Source of the DNA: Azadirachta indica
Lineage: Eukaryota; Streptophyta; Magnoliopsida; Sapindales; Meliaceae
Assembly: GCA_022749755.1 (NCBI GenBank)
Contig: CM040443.1
Coordinates: 9,583,744-9,647,743, forward strand
Length of the DNA stretch: 64,000 nucleotides
Direction: 5' to 3'
Under the pieces are notes generated by a model. It was not told where the DNA came from, did no database searches, and saw only the letters and a program-made list of their open reading frames with translations. The translations under genes were made by a program, and so were the position numbers. This document shows positions 37,101 through 49,562 of the stretch, piece after piece. The first letter of the stretch is position 1. Each line of letters starts with the position of its first letter.

Positions 37101-40100
37101 TCTCTTTTCTTCCAAGAGATTTTGGTTGGAACCTACATTTGATTTACTCATTTTTTCTGGTCCAAGGGGTCAGTCTAGTCAGGGGTTGGGGCCACCTGTT
37201 GCCCTTTTGGGATATTAATATCCCACGAGTTTCCTGACTACCATGGTGGTAAGGTCCAACCATAGTCTCTGGTTTAGAACTCACTGAAAACATAGAAATA
37301 TAAGGGATTTATTCCTTGATTTTTACTTTTATTTTTGGAGAAGAAACTAAGAAGTGTGTTGTAGAAGAAACATAAAATTACGAAGCTGAACAAAAAGATA
37401 AAAATTGGAGAAGCGAAATAATCTATACAAGACCATTCAACCAATCTCAATGCATCCATCCTTTACCTATCTGAAAACAGTCCAGACAAAATTAACCCAA
37501 AACCTCCAAATAAGATGGATGGAGAAAATTGAACATCTTTGAATTCATTTGATACCAAAGCCCTAAGAGAGAGCAAAATCAAAATTCTACCCAGCAGACC
37601 TTCTATGTTTTTTTCTCTTTTCTCGTTACCACTAGTTGTATTTCTTTCCTGCCCCAACACCCAAAATGAAATGATATAACTCCAAACAATTTTAGCTTTC
37701 TTCACTTTCCAGAAGGTAAAAATATTCTCCAAAAGTAGGGAAATGCATGAACCAGGAATGACACATGAAATCTGGGCTTTTTTCCTCTGTAGCTTACAAG
37801 CTTGATGCCACATCATAATGAAAGAAAAGATGATGAAGATTTCTAGTATCCGAAAAGAATATGTTATTGTGTAGGTAGGAGAAGAATAATATATTTTCTT
37901 ATTTACCCAACTTTATATATTCTTTTCCTGGTATCCTATTGACATGTTTGTATGCACTAGTTCAGGTTTTGCTTCTCATGGCAGTCTGCGTGGAAATTTC
38001 TGTTATCAGTTTCTTTGAAAGGTTATCCTGTTAATAACTCGTGGGTTCATTTATCTAGATATTTGCAGCAACAAGCATCTCCAACAAACAGGGCCATACG
38101 TGATTGCCATTTTTTCAATACATATTTTTACAGTAAGCTGAAGGAGGCTGTGTCGAGCAAGGTAGCTACTTCTTGGTTACTTTAGCCGTAAATTTTTTAT
38201 TCTTTTAGCATATCAATGTTGGTTTAGTTTGAATTCGGTAAGCCATTTAAACTGGAGTCTGAAGGAAACATAGAAACTGTTAGAACAAGGTACCTGAGTT
38301 GTTTATTAGTACTGTGGCTACCAAAGGGATTAGATTTGTGCATGCTTAGAGCTATAATGAAGTGGCTTTATTAATCTTCATGTTGAGGCAGCTTAGATTT
38401 TGTTGGTTATTTTTGTTCCACGAAATATTCTCGAGGGAACCGGGGAGGATAGTATATGGTGATATATGTGGCTTTTTGGTTAGTGAAGATTTTGAGAAGT
38501 TTATTTTTTTGGGAAAAGAAAAACTCATCTGCTTTTTCCCTGATAAATTTTGAATTTTATATGCTGGTGTCTAATATGTTCGTGAATCAATATGCTTGAT
38601 TTCTGTATCGTATTTCTTTATTTGATATTAACCTTCCATATTGTTGAATGATGCCTTGTAGTAATTTTTCTTCCGCTGTAATATGTAGGGGGTTGACAAG
38701 GATTCTTTCTTTATCAAGTTTCGAAGGTGGTGGAAGGGTGTCAATATATTTCAAAAGTCATATGTACTCATTCCAATACATGAAGAGTAAGTTTTCTCTG
38801 AAGATTATACAATATTTTAAGTCACATTGATAAATGTTAAAATTAACCACAATAGATGACTGTTGTCTATGATGCTTAGGAGGTTTCCATCAGTGGATTG
38901 GGGTTATTTTTGGGTTCCAGCTAGCAATCAGCAGCAAGCGTCTTTTTGGCTCTTAGAGGAAATTACAATTGGTTGTTTTTATGATCCAATGATACAATTA
39001 CAAAAATGATTCATTTTCTACTTCTTTCAGCTAAACAAATTCTGTCCTAGTCCTTGATTGCCAGTTACCAAAAGTGCTAGAAGTCATGATCTTGTAAGCA
39101 AGTTATTCCTGTATCCCAATTAAGTGCAGACAACCAAATTCAGGCCCTGTGCTATTAACATTTAACTGGCCTTTTGTTTTGTTCAAGGATCTTGTTAAAC
39201 AACCAATTAGTCTATGATCTGAAGGGATTCCTTTTTTCCCCTTTGTGTTTTTGTTGGATACCTAGAAATCCGTCAAACCTTCCTGTGTTAACTGGATGAA
39301 TTCTAATTCTTTTAACTAAGGCAAATCATGATTTTTTTAGTATATTGTCTTTAGCTCCTAGAAGAATGTGCCTAAATAATTAGAATACTCACCCAATATC
39401 ACATATGGTAATCAAGAGTGAGCTGTTTATGAAGTTCTTGTATGTCTCATTTCAAAATGGGGTATTACATGGATATGGAAACAATCTACAAAGAGAATTG
39501 TAAAAGAAAGTAGGATTATTGGAGCTAGATGATATCAGTTCAGATAATGAATTGTCCGAATGCATGTACTTGTGTCAACCAATGGTCTCATGTTTGAATA
39601 TTTGATTGCTTGTATCTTGTGCGTGAGCAGTTGGAATTTACCTTTAGCCAATTTGACAATACATTTAGCATGTAAGTTCTTAAATAGGATAGAACTTTTA
39701 ATACGTGCCCTGCTTCCCATTTCCTTACTGTTGTTGATTGAATAAATTCACAATTTTTTGATTTATTTATATGGTGCTGATCTATTCAGTCTTCACTGGA
39801 GCTTGGTGATTATTTGTATCCCAGACAAGGAAGATGAATCAGGACCAATCATACTTCATTTGGATTCACTGGGACTTCACTGTAGCCAATCAGTTTTCAG
39901 TAACATTAGAAGGTGAGACATGAGAAACATTTTTCTTGAATAAACTTGTTAAGTGTTTCGCACCATACAGAAACATAAGCCAGTAATTGTACAATAATTT
40001 TATGTGATGCATAATAGCATGATGCTGAATGCTGGTTTGTCTCCGTTCATTATCTGGTAGCTACAGATAAATACTGATGACCTCGGTTTTCTCTAATTCT

Positions 40101-41349
40101 GAAGCCTTAATATAATTTATAACCATGAGAATTGGGCTTTGTAGCTATCTGAAAGAAGAATGGAACTATCTGAAGCAAGAAGTTTCTCCGTCAGATCTTC
40201 CAATTGCTGACAGGATATGGCAACATCTTCCTCGTAGAATTGATGAGAAAATAATTGCGGTAAATTCTTATCTCAAATACATGAGGCTGTGTCATTTGTA
40301 TGCTGCTCTTACTGCCTTGAATGTTGTCTACAGTCATCGTACATAATCAGTGGCACAAAAGCATGATCTCATGAAGCTAAAACTTGCTTGATACAGATAC
40401 AATTTCTTGAAAGTTATTAAAGGTTGAGCTTCAATTGTCTTGCTGACTCTGCCATGTGTCCTATTATGCATTTCTATGACAAAAGTTACATTTGTGTTGT
40501 TTTTGGCGTCAGAAAACTTTGTCATCTTTGAAGTTGCACACCTTATTAGCACATTCCAAGCAGTCCCTCTTTTGCAAACAAGAGTTGTATTCAATTTTTG
40601 TTTAGTGATTACCTTACATTTTCTGAGCATTCCTGTGGAAAATATTAGAAGATCCATACGTGCAATTTTCTTAAGAATCTATCTCACATGTCAAGTGGGA
40701 GTCTTTTTTGGCTGAAGAGAGCATTGTTTTCCTGAAGGATACCTCTTATGTAAAAGTCAATGTATGGTCTGTTATTCCTTTGATGGAGGTGGATACAAGA
40801 ACCGAATGCCCAAAAATTGAAGCTGGTGGAGTCGTTAAATTAGAGAGTTGTTCACTGAATAAGAAAATTTAAGCAATATCTTTCATTGCTATTTGGACCA
40901 TTAGTTAATTTGCTGTGTTTCCATTTGAAACTGAGTTTAGAGCTCTCTACTAAGCTTTATATGTTTTGAACTTCAAAGATTTCATTCTATTAAAATTTCC
41001 GATCAGGTTCCCCAACAAAAAAATGATTATGATTGTGGCCTCTTTGTCCTTTTCTTCATGGAGCGCTTCATTGAAGAGGCACCAGAAAGGCTGAAAAAGA
41101 AAGATCTAGCAATGGTACTTATCTCCCATCCTCCAAATATATCTTGACAATGTTCTCCTTCATAGTTGACACCCAAGATGTTGGTTAACTTATATCCTGT
41201 TGCAGTTTGGCAAGCGGTGGTTCAGACCTGAAGAGGCCTCTGGTCTGAGAATAAAAATCCAGAATTTACTTAAGAAAGAATTTCAACTTGCAAGTGAGGG
41301 TTGTTGTATTTCTAAATGTTTGTTGTCTCCAGGTGGTGCTCCACCTTGA
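31142..41349 (+). CDS. ULP1D: SUMO-specific cysteine protease, OTS1/ULP1D type
   Basis: C48-family protease that matures SUMO and removes it from nuclear proteins; in Arabidopsis OTS1/OTS2 act in salt and light signalling. Fourteen exons: 31142-31495, 32654-32696, 33827-33921, 34011-34261, 35147-35195, 36551-36666, 36765-36797, 36895-36990, 38059-38161, 38689-38786, 39790-39912, 40145-40259, 41007-41114 and 41206-41349. Phases agree and give 575 aa, close to OTS1. The N-terminal half is disordered, Lys/Glu/Ser-rich and carries the conserved MPDKGEKFISKL motif. The catalytic domain starts near residue 315. The triad is His415 (DLHWSLV), Asp438 (LHLDSLG) and Cys502 (DYDCGLF), with Gln496 as oxyanion residue. 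All are intact. The start is the ATG at 31142, giving MEQEEEKCKKRKLDINW, which resembles family N-termini. The C-terminal tail (GCCISKCLLSPGGAPP) is in part made by a 22-bp repeat. It is convergent with the HD-domain gene. Confidence 0.92.
34871..34964 (+). repeat. 47-bp tandem duplication in ULP1D intron 4
   Basis: Two head-to-tail 47-bp units (34871-34917 and 34918-34964), each beginning gcaatgttgttt or gcagtgttgttt and sharing ggatag, gtagtt and acttnggt blocks. It is intronic. Confidence 0.85.
37463..37816 (-). pseudogene. Possible antisense retroelement relic in ULP1D intron 8
   Basis: A 117-codon open frame on the strand opposite to ULP1D, within the 1.07-kb intron 36991-38058. Segments such as WSYIISFWVLGQERN and RILILLSLRALVSNEFKD remind me of the tail of plant LINE reverse transcriptase/zinc-binding proteins. 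The match is by eye and weak, so it may be chance. Confidence 0.25.
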
Positions 41350-41379
41350 AACTGGTGGTGCTCCACCTTGAAACTGGTG
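41332..41379 (+). repeat. 22-bp tandem repeat spanning the ULP1D stop codon
   Basis: The unit at 41332-41353 (ggtggtgctccaccttgaa + act) is repeated at 41354-41375 and starts again (ggtg). The stop TGA at 41347-41349 is inside the first unit. Copy-number change upstream of the stop would not alter the reading frame's end, because each unit carries its own TGA. Confidence 0.9.
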
Positions 41380-42513
41380 CTACATATTGTGGAGGTTCTC
41401 CAGTGAATTGGGTATGCTATCCATGTATAGCTTGTATAGATGATTGAAATATTCTGCTTCTGACCCTCATTTGATGAAAAATTTTGGAAATTGATTCTGT
41501 ATATGCTGCTAAATGGGTCCGAATGCCATTCACATGAAGAAAGGAAATGTGAATGCCCATGGCCAAGGCACGCACAGACAGCAATTTCATACGGACTGGC
41601 TATATAGTAAGTTTGAATCCATTTTAAGTTGCTTCACAGCTGCAAAGGACCCCAAAAACAAAAAAGGCTGATAACTGGCCATAGCGGTTTTATAAGACAA
41701 TGCCTACCATTAACGTTGTATCTGAGGTTTTATCTTTTCAGTTTTTCTGGTCCATGTAAGTATTGAGCTGAAATGTACACTGCCTTACTGAAGAAATGTC
41801 CAGATAGGGAAAAAAAAAAAAGTTATTTTGATGTGAATCTGGAAAATGCAGTACGAAAACTTTTCATGATATCATTTATACGTTGCCGACTGAATACTTG
41901 CTGAAAAATTTGGATTCGTATGACGTCTGAATAAAACGTCTTACCCACAAGCACAAGCAGCCTTCGTTTACTCACTTATGCCAACATCTCGGTTGGATTC
42001 AATCCTATGCATAAAATTGAGTATTTAACAGATTTTGCAAACAGAAGTTAAAATAAATGAAGAATCTTGTGTGATACCACGCCATGAGATTCCATAAGAG
42101 TAAAGTCTCTACCCCATTCATTAAGGAACAACGAAGATTATTCAAGAGAATAAGGATGGATTTATCATCTACTTCACGACAACTATGGCTGCTTGTTTTC
42201 GAACGACATTGCGTCTGAATCCAAATTAGAAGTAAAAGTCATGTCCGTGACTTAACCGAAAAAACATGAACAATTGTCAGTACATTGGGAAAGCATAGAA
42301 AATTTAAGCTGGGCATCCGTAAGTGCTTGGAGAGAAGGCGGGCAGGTGAAAAACGTGGATTTTTACACTTTTCATAGCAGTCATGTAACATGTATTGATT
42401 ACAACACTTAACAGAATTTTCTTTTAGCAGTTATTTACTCTCTATGAATAGATACCTTTTTTTAAAGGCTTATAATCAAATTAAGAGCAAGGTAAGACAA
42501 ACAATTGCAGCAA
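41350..42513. other. Intergenic region between convergent ULP1D and HD-domain genes
   Basis: A tail-to-tail spacer of 1.16 kb expected to hold both 3' UTRs. It contains no ORF of note, no repeat beyond an A-run at about 41810, and no RNA gene I can support. Confidence 0.6.
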
Positions 42514-45500
42514 TTATCTTCGGTGTTTCTTCTTCCCAGGAGTTGCATGCACCTGTGTTTTCATGCCAAAAGTATTCAGCTGGAAATTCAAAAAGGCTTC
42601 AGAAACTGCTTCCACCTGTATGATACAATCCATTCTGTTCAGTATGCGAAGTAATGATTTAACAACAATGATTTATAATTCCTTTAATACAAACCAATTC
42701 AGGCTTTTTAGAGTACACCCTCACAATCATGTCTTGGTTAAATGCTGGAAGCAAATTGCTGATGCTATCATCTCGGATTGTGAACTTCTCATTGCAGTCA
42801 TAATCCTGATATAAACAAGCCGTTAAATTCTCCGATGTGCAAGTAATGTTGTCCTCTATAAGGGAAACCATCACTTAAAAAATCTACCTACTTTATAACA
42901 AATTCAGCCGTGTGATAGTTAGATATCAAACTCCAACACGAAGCATATTCTATCAATAAAATATTAATTTTATATTGTATTGGCTAACAAATTCAGCCTC
43001 TATTGCAAGGATATTTTTATCAAATTCTCCTTCTGCCTAAAAAGATAAAAACAGATAGCAAACTAAAACTTTGATTAAAAGAGGCTTTGTCTAGTCTTCT
43101 TCAAAGTCTAAGTTTGTTGGAATGCAGCATTGCACAACTATTCTGAAGAAAAATAAAAAAATCTCCAGATACTCAATTCTTTGCTAAAGTTGAGAGGTGG
43201 CAACCATTGTTATACCATTTACATTCGCAAAATAATCAGGGTACTCATATAAGAGAAAAATATGTTGCACAGAGGAAGTGACCTTCATACCTTGAAAAAT
43301 TGGATACTGTATAGCAATATACATGGACAAGGAAGAAGAGTTCAAAATCAGAAATTATTCATAGAAGCATATATGTCAAAGATTAAGGAAAAAGACTATG
43401 CCACCATATGCTTATTATTTGACTCTTTCTTGTGTACCTTTCAAGGGGATTATTCCTTCCGCGAGTTAAATCAATCCTAACATTGCTGACAGCAACATCT
43501 TCTTCTTTTAGTGTGGCACCACCGGCTTTCTGATTGACAAATTACTTATTTAGATATCGTGTCTACTGTCTGAGTGAATTTTTACTTTAAAATAAGAAGT
43601 ATATTTTGGACCTGAGAACAAACAATATCTTGTGGAGTGATGTCTTTAAAGTGCTCAAGCTTGTCCTTTGGAACTGAAAACTCATTGCAGTACTGCAAAG
43701 CATAAGAAATTGCTATAATTATGTTGCCTTAACACCATAAACCAGCACCTAAATTTAGCTAACTTCACTATAGATTAAGCTACCCCTCCTGCCTCCTGAT
43801 AAAAATACTAGGATACCTGGTATAGATCCCTTCTCCGAATGCGAAACATTATATCTCTTGCTTCCTTAAGTTCTTGCCGAGGATCAACTAAAATGGTTTT
43901 CATTATTGAGTCATCTAACTGCAGTTTTGAAAAGAATACCATCAGTGCTATAAGCATAGAACAAAGAAAAATAATAAAAATCATAGATGATATCTCTTGC
44001 TAAACCTTCCAAAATTCAGCTGGATGTTGAATTGACGATGAAATGTTAAGATACCCGTTTGCTTCTAATAGTGCATCTACAAGCATAAGTTCTATTGCCT
44101 GTAAAAGAAATATGGTCAAGTCCAATGCACTTAGCATTCAAATCCAGATTACAATGGACATTGATACAAACACCCAAATTTTAGATGCGTCAAATCTGTT
44201 GAAAATAGGTACCTTTACTTTTGCATGTGAGTAGACTGTTCGATGCAAATCAGCACGTGTGGCAAATAACTTGTGGACAGTAAGATCTGACCAGAATTTC
44301 AGGCATTAATTTAAGACCATAATAGCTACCATGCAATCAGGAAATAGTTTCAAAATATACTAACAATCCTTTGCTCGGTAACATATGTCATCACCCATAA
44401 CTCGCATAGTCTCCATTAACCTGACATTGTGAAGAGAAAAAAAAAAGATCTTATCACCACTTGACACTTACGAACATCACAAAATTTTGAAATAACTTAT
44501 ACTGAATGGTGAACATTGTATCTGGCACCTGAAGATGGTATTAATACATACCTTTCAAACTGAAAATTGCAGCCTAGACCACAAGCCCGAGAATCACGAA
44601 CAATGTAATCAAATCTGTGGAATAAATGATGTACAACTCTTTATTTTCAAAACCTTATGGATCAATTGTAGGAAAAAAACATAAGAAAAGATGAGATATA
44701 AATTGACTCACTTGTCTACATCTATTCCATTTCGACCATTTGCAACGATGTCATATAAAAATTGCTTTTCCTTTGTACTCTATGTTTCAGAGAATGAAGA
44801 AGTACCAATTATGAAAAAAAGACACAAAAGGAAATGAATTTCAAGCTACAAGCATTAATCTAGTTTCGGAACTTTCTCATGTTTTTAGAGAATATGTCTA
44901 ATCAAAATGTTGGACATTGAGATGACTTACTTTATGTGAGTAATGGCTTGCAATGATCATTTCCTGTTAAGCAGAACATGATGTATAAGGGCCCAAATTT
45001 CAACATGGAAAAAGCTGACAAAGTACTAGCAGAAATCAACAACCAAAAGATGCAAAAGGAGACAATATCAAGAGTACGACAAACATATTTAAGTCTGCAC
45101 CTGGCCAGTCTTTAGGGGAAGGATGGGGGCATGGTGCAAGAAAGAAACGAAAAAAATTCATCCCAAATGGAAGTGACTAAGTGCAAGAAGAAAGTACTAA
45201 AATTCATCTTTCTCACACATGGTGGAACTCTGAAGGCCAGAAATGGTGCTATGGCTATTAAAAAGAGAGAAGTTGAAGATAACAAGAGATGGTCAAACAG
45301 CTTCACCTTCACTCTCTTGACAGTTTCAGAGTCAATTTCAATATGGTGCTCATCAACAATGTAGTCTATCATGTCCATGGACATGTCTTCATGAGACCTG
45401 AAAACATTAAATTTATTAAATCCACTAAATAAAAGCTCAATTTTCAGAAGCAACCACAGAATGAAAAAACTAACAGTTACAGGAAACCAAATCGTGCTAT

Positions 45501-48178
45501 TTCATAAATTACTTCTCAACAAGGAAGAAAAGTTTTCAAGAATTTATAGCAACGTAGAACATAATGGAACTACCGTAACATCCAAATACAAAAAATTTAA
45601 AAAAAAAGGGAAGAAAGGATTTTTTGAGATATGGAAGGCTGGTAATCATTTATCACAGTTAGAAATAAAGAATGCTTAAATAACATTCAAGTGGAGTCAT
45701 CTCCACAAAAATGCTTAGCAAAGTTCTAATCTAGCAGGAATATTGTGTCCCAAGTACATACTTCCATGGAGTTATGAACAGGCAAATTAACATATGATCA
45801 CTTAATCAACAAAATGAATATTTCAACCTATAAAAGCAGTAATTCATCAATGAACCCTTATTATTTTGAAAACGATTTCTCTAATATGTTGACCTGTTAC
45901 CATTGAACTCTATCCATTGATCCATTAAAAGTATTAAGGAATGTAAAATGAGTCATGCAATGGTTGTATGTTCGGCCCAGAACAAAAATGTGTATCTTTG
46001 AAGAATGTTAATCACCATTTGGAGCCATTAAGAACCCGAGGAAGAAACCCGCGCTCAAACAGGTGGCTGAATGGCCCATGGCCAACATCATGAAGTAGTC
46101 CTGTTCAGAAAATAAATAAAAGAATAGAAAACAGAGACATAAGCATATGACCAGAAAAATAGAATATGCTGACTAGCACAATTCATTACCAGCAAGTTTC
46201 ACAGTCTGTATATCAGAGCGGTCAATACCAAGCTCTAAGCCCTACAAGGATGGGATGCATATGAGAAAAAATTCTCATCATAAAACCCAGAACAGATGGT
46301 AAGGACACATTCCTACCTGGGAAGTCTTAATTGTATCAATAGCTTCACCAGCCAGCCAATAAACCCCTAGTGAATGCTCAAACCGAGAATGTACAGCTCC
46401 TGGGTACACTAAGTACGATACACCTGGAAACCAGAAAAAGTTTTAGCTTAGCAAAAATTTTGATTCTAGAAAACTGAATCAGGAAAACATCATATATATG
46501 TGGAGAACATAAAAATAATGTATATTTAAGTACCACTTCTGGACCTCCTGATTCTGTGAGTACTCTGAAACACTAAAATCTCAGTTAATTACTCAATTTG
46601 TTATACATTACTTCAGTTTGGGGAAGCCGTGCATGGTAGAATGCATTACACAAAGAGGTTAAAAGTAGTAAGTAGCTTCTGCTATGTTGTAATAATTAAT
46701 AAGCACATCCATGATTACTTCTAACATGGCAAATAATGAACTACTGAACTAGTTATGTTAAATTCTTCATATTCCAAGTGGTAATTGTGGTAATCAGAAA
46801 CATAAATGTATATGTCATCATATAGAAGTTTACCAGCTATAAAATACACATCTATGTTCTCTACTCTTCTTTCCACCAATGCAGGGCAAAAGCACATCCA
46901 GCAGTCATTAGGAAAGCCAAATTACATTCGTAAATGTCTTTTCAGCTAGTTAATAACTTAATAACAGATTTCAATGGAAAATTTAGCTTCTCTGTATGGT
47001 TAATATCTTATATCCATGAAGTATTGCATTTAGAATATTATTTTATTCTTCTAGTACTTATTTTCTCAATGGAATAGCTAAACATGACAAAAGTACAAGC
47101 AAAACTTTGGAAAACTCTGCATTCACACACTCTTCCACAACCTTAAAAATTTTTAACTACTTCTTAAGTTTGGCAATATCTTACAGTTTTATAATGATGG
47201 CACCAGAATTTTTCAATAGTCACCAAGTCTAAATATATTTACTAAAGTTCTTACTAGTTTAGAAAGAGGTCATTACTCACCAAGTTGCTTTAGATCACGA
47301 AGTCTGCAATATGTAAAAAATCATCAAAGGATAGTCTTAATTACACAGTAAAAAGAAAGAGAGAAAAATCCTTTCAGATACATCAAATCCGTCAAACTTG
47401 CCTCTGAAACTGTTCAGTGTCAATGAATTTCAAGGACAGCTGCAATCACATAAAACCACTAATTAAATACAATCTTCTAGTTATTCAAATCTCCAAGCAA
47501 ACCGTAATCTAATTATTATATCATTGAATGCAAAAACTCAAGTCCAGATCTGACAGTAAGTAGAAGACACCGTGAGAATGTCTCATCTAATAAATGACTG
47601 ATCAGCTCTTTCCAGGACCAAAAGGTGCAACTACTAGTACATTTACAAGAAACAAACAAGTGAACTGCTAAATTGGGAACCAAGAGAAGATTATTATGAA
47701 GTTCTGCATGTATTCAGGATATTTATTCCATACAAGAACAGATGACAGAGCATTTTTACGAGATAAATAAAAACAAAGCACGTATATATATATATATATA
47801 CTCAGAATCATAAAACAAAATTCAAAAGTCAAATTCAAATTCAAATCCGCTCCACTTAATTCAAAATCAAACTCAAATAAACTCATAAACAATTCTTTTA
47901 AGTTCTAAAACGAATTAACCAAATTTAATCTAACAGTCGTAAATTTCACTCAAGTAAAAACAAACAGCAAAAGCACACATAAAAAAGATTCCAGAATCAA
48001 CTTTGCAAAAAATTCAAAAAACAAGGAAAGAAAAATAGAAAAAACTAGAATGTATGAGCGGAGCTAATACCGGATCCAGATATATGTTGCCGTGGACATT
48101 ATCGTGCACGTGCTTCATGTATCGGCGGTCACGAGAAGAGTATATGCTCAAGTGCTCGTCGTTCGAAGAAGCTACCAT
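42514..48178 (-). CDS. VEN4: HD-domain dNTP triphosphohydrolase, SAMHD1/VEN4-like
   Basis: Metal-dependent HD phosphohydrolase that splits dNTPs to deoxynucleoside and triphosphate, controlling dNTP pools; the Arabidopsis homologue VEN4 is needed for normal chloroplast and leaf development. Minus-strand exons: 48178-48071, 47439-47402, 47303-47281 (23 nt), 46423-46317, 46241-46190, 46100-46016, 45397-45307, 44963-44931, 44779-44712, 44614-44552, 44420-44365, 44286-44213, 44098-44006, 43918-43817, 43692-43612, 43529-43438, a proposed 10-nt exon 42949-42940, 42805-42695 and 42615-42514. The total is about 462 aa. Active-site residues fit SAMHD1: His73 (HSRFEHSLG), His113-Asp114 ([12 protein letters not shown]) and Asp201 (DVDKFDY). 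The intron after exon 2 uses a GC donor. No SAM domain precedes the HD domain, as in plant members. The first ATG ([14 protein letters not shown]) is used. The exon 16/18 join is the only uncertain junction. Confidence 0.9.
47783..47801 (+). repeat. (TA)n microsatellite in intron 1 of the HD-domain gene
   Basis: An uninterrupted alternating TA run in the intron between 48070 and 47440. It is a possible length-polymorphic site. Confidence 0.9.
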
Positions 48179-49562
48179 TGTTAGCTGGCTGAAACTCTGG
48201 AACGCAAAGACTGATATATAGAAAGTGAAACTTCAACAAGAAAAGAAAGTAAAAGAGATTCAAATTTTAATCCCAATAGCTTGGAGCCTAGGGATTTGAA
48301 AATTTGAACTGATGAAGAGAGAGAGATTTCGTTAAGAGTGAAAATGTAAGAAATGTGGGAGGGAAAGAATGTGTATTGAGTTTCATATACAAGGATTTTG
48401 GAGAACTGGAGGAGTAGTGGTGAAGTAATGCCGCCAAAAAGGTGATGGGTCAAAAACACGCGCGACTTTGGGAACATGAGAACACGTACCAATCTAGAAT
48501 GAACCTTTTTTGTGGTGGTAGAAGAGAAGAAAAGAAGTTAATAGAATATGAATGGATGTACTTACACAGATAGAAAACCGGCTAAGGCTAAAGAAGACGA
48601 ACTGATGAAAGGTCTTTTGTTGATTTTCCATTTTTTTTTTCTGAAAATTGAAACTAAAAAAAATGAAACGATGCGAAGTGCTTTCTACCAAAACGATTAT
48701 AGTTGATGTCGTATTATTTTTGGCATTATAATTGAGGCTAACACTTGTCTCTTTCTAGTGCATTTAGATAACAGAGAGGTTCACTTTACACTGTATATGA
48801 AAATTGTGGCTGTCGGTCATGGCAAAAGCGATGCCATTGAATTAAGCTTTATTTATAATAAAGCACATTTGATGCGCGTTGAAAGATGGGGTTTGTATAT
48901 TTTTAACTTGTATTGGGTTTGTGAACCGAAGAAAGCATCTGCTTATTGAATAATTGCGAAGTGCCATTTCTGCTTGTAGTGTACGCAGAGAATTCGCCGT
49001 TTGTCTTTTTTTTTTTCCGTCTTTCATATTTCTAGACTTCAATGTCTCGACTCTTGGGAAGTATAAACGATTTTTGGCGGATTCTCGGTTTCACCTTAGC
49101 AAATAGCAAGAGTGGCAACAGTGAACACAAATGGTGCGATGTGATGCAACAGTGACCGTGCGCGCCAGATAAGAAAGGAATAATATTGGAATCTGCCTAG
49201 GCTATGCTCAGCGTAAATTGCTGATCATCCTTGAAACACTCATGTTGGAAACGGACATTTCTTGTACCCATCACGCAGCAGCAACAGAAGAAGAAAAAAC
49301 CCAATCCACCATGAAAAATAAAAAATAAAAAATAAAATAACGTCAGATTTCATATAACACAGTTCCTATGGCATGGTTGAAAAGCGATGTTGGCTTATTA
49401 TACATAGAATTTGCAAAACACGGTACACATTTCATAATGCTCTTGAAACAAACTTGGACTTGTCAAAATGGTCGTGCAAATCACTTCAAATGTTTCTGTC
49501 TTGTGTTTGACACAAGAATAAGCCAGTGGCATTGCATAATCCATCTAGAATAACAATAAGAC
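48179..49562. other. Promoter/intergenic region between VEN4-like and RlmN-like genes
   Basis: Both genes are on the minus strand. This 1.38-kb gap therefore holds the RlmN-like 3' UTR (near 49562 and below) and the VEN4-like promoter and 5' UTR (just above 48178; GA/CT-rich patches at 48310-48330). No additional gene is supported. Short ORFs at 48758-48949 and 49368-49553 lack recognisable features. Confidence 0.5.

Noticed and set aside
45131..45364. Plus-strand ORF overlapping exon 7 of the HD-domain gene
   Set aside because: It is antisense to a conserved exon; the translated product has no features.
48758..49553. Small ORFs between the VEN4-like and RlmN-like genes
   Set aside because: They are short, featureless and without splice or start support; more likely promoter or UTR sequence.
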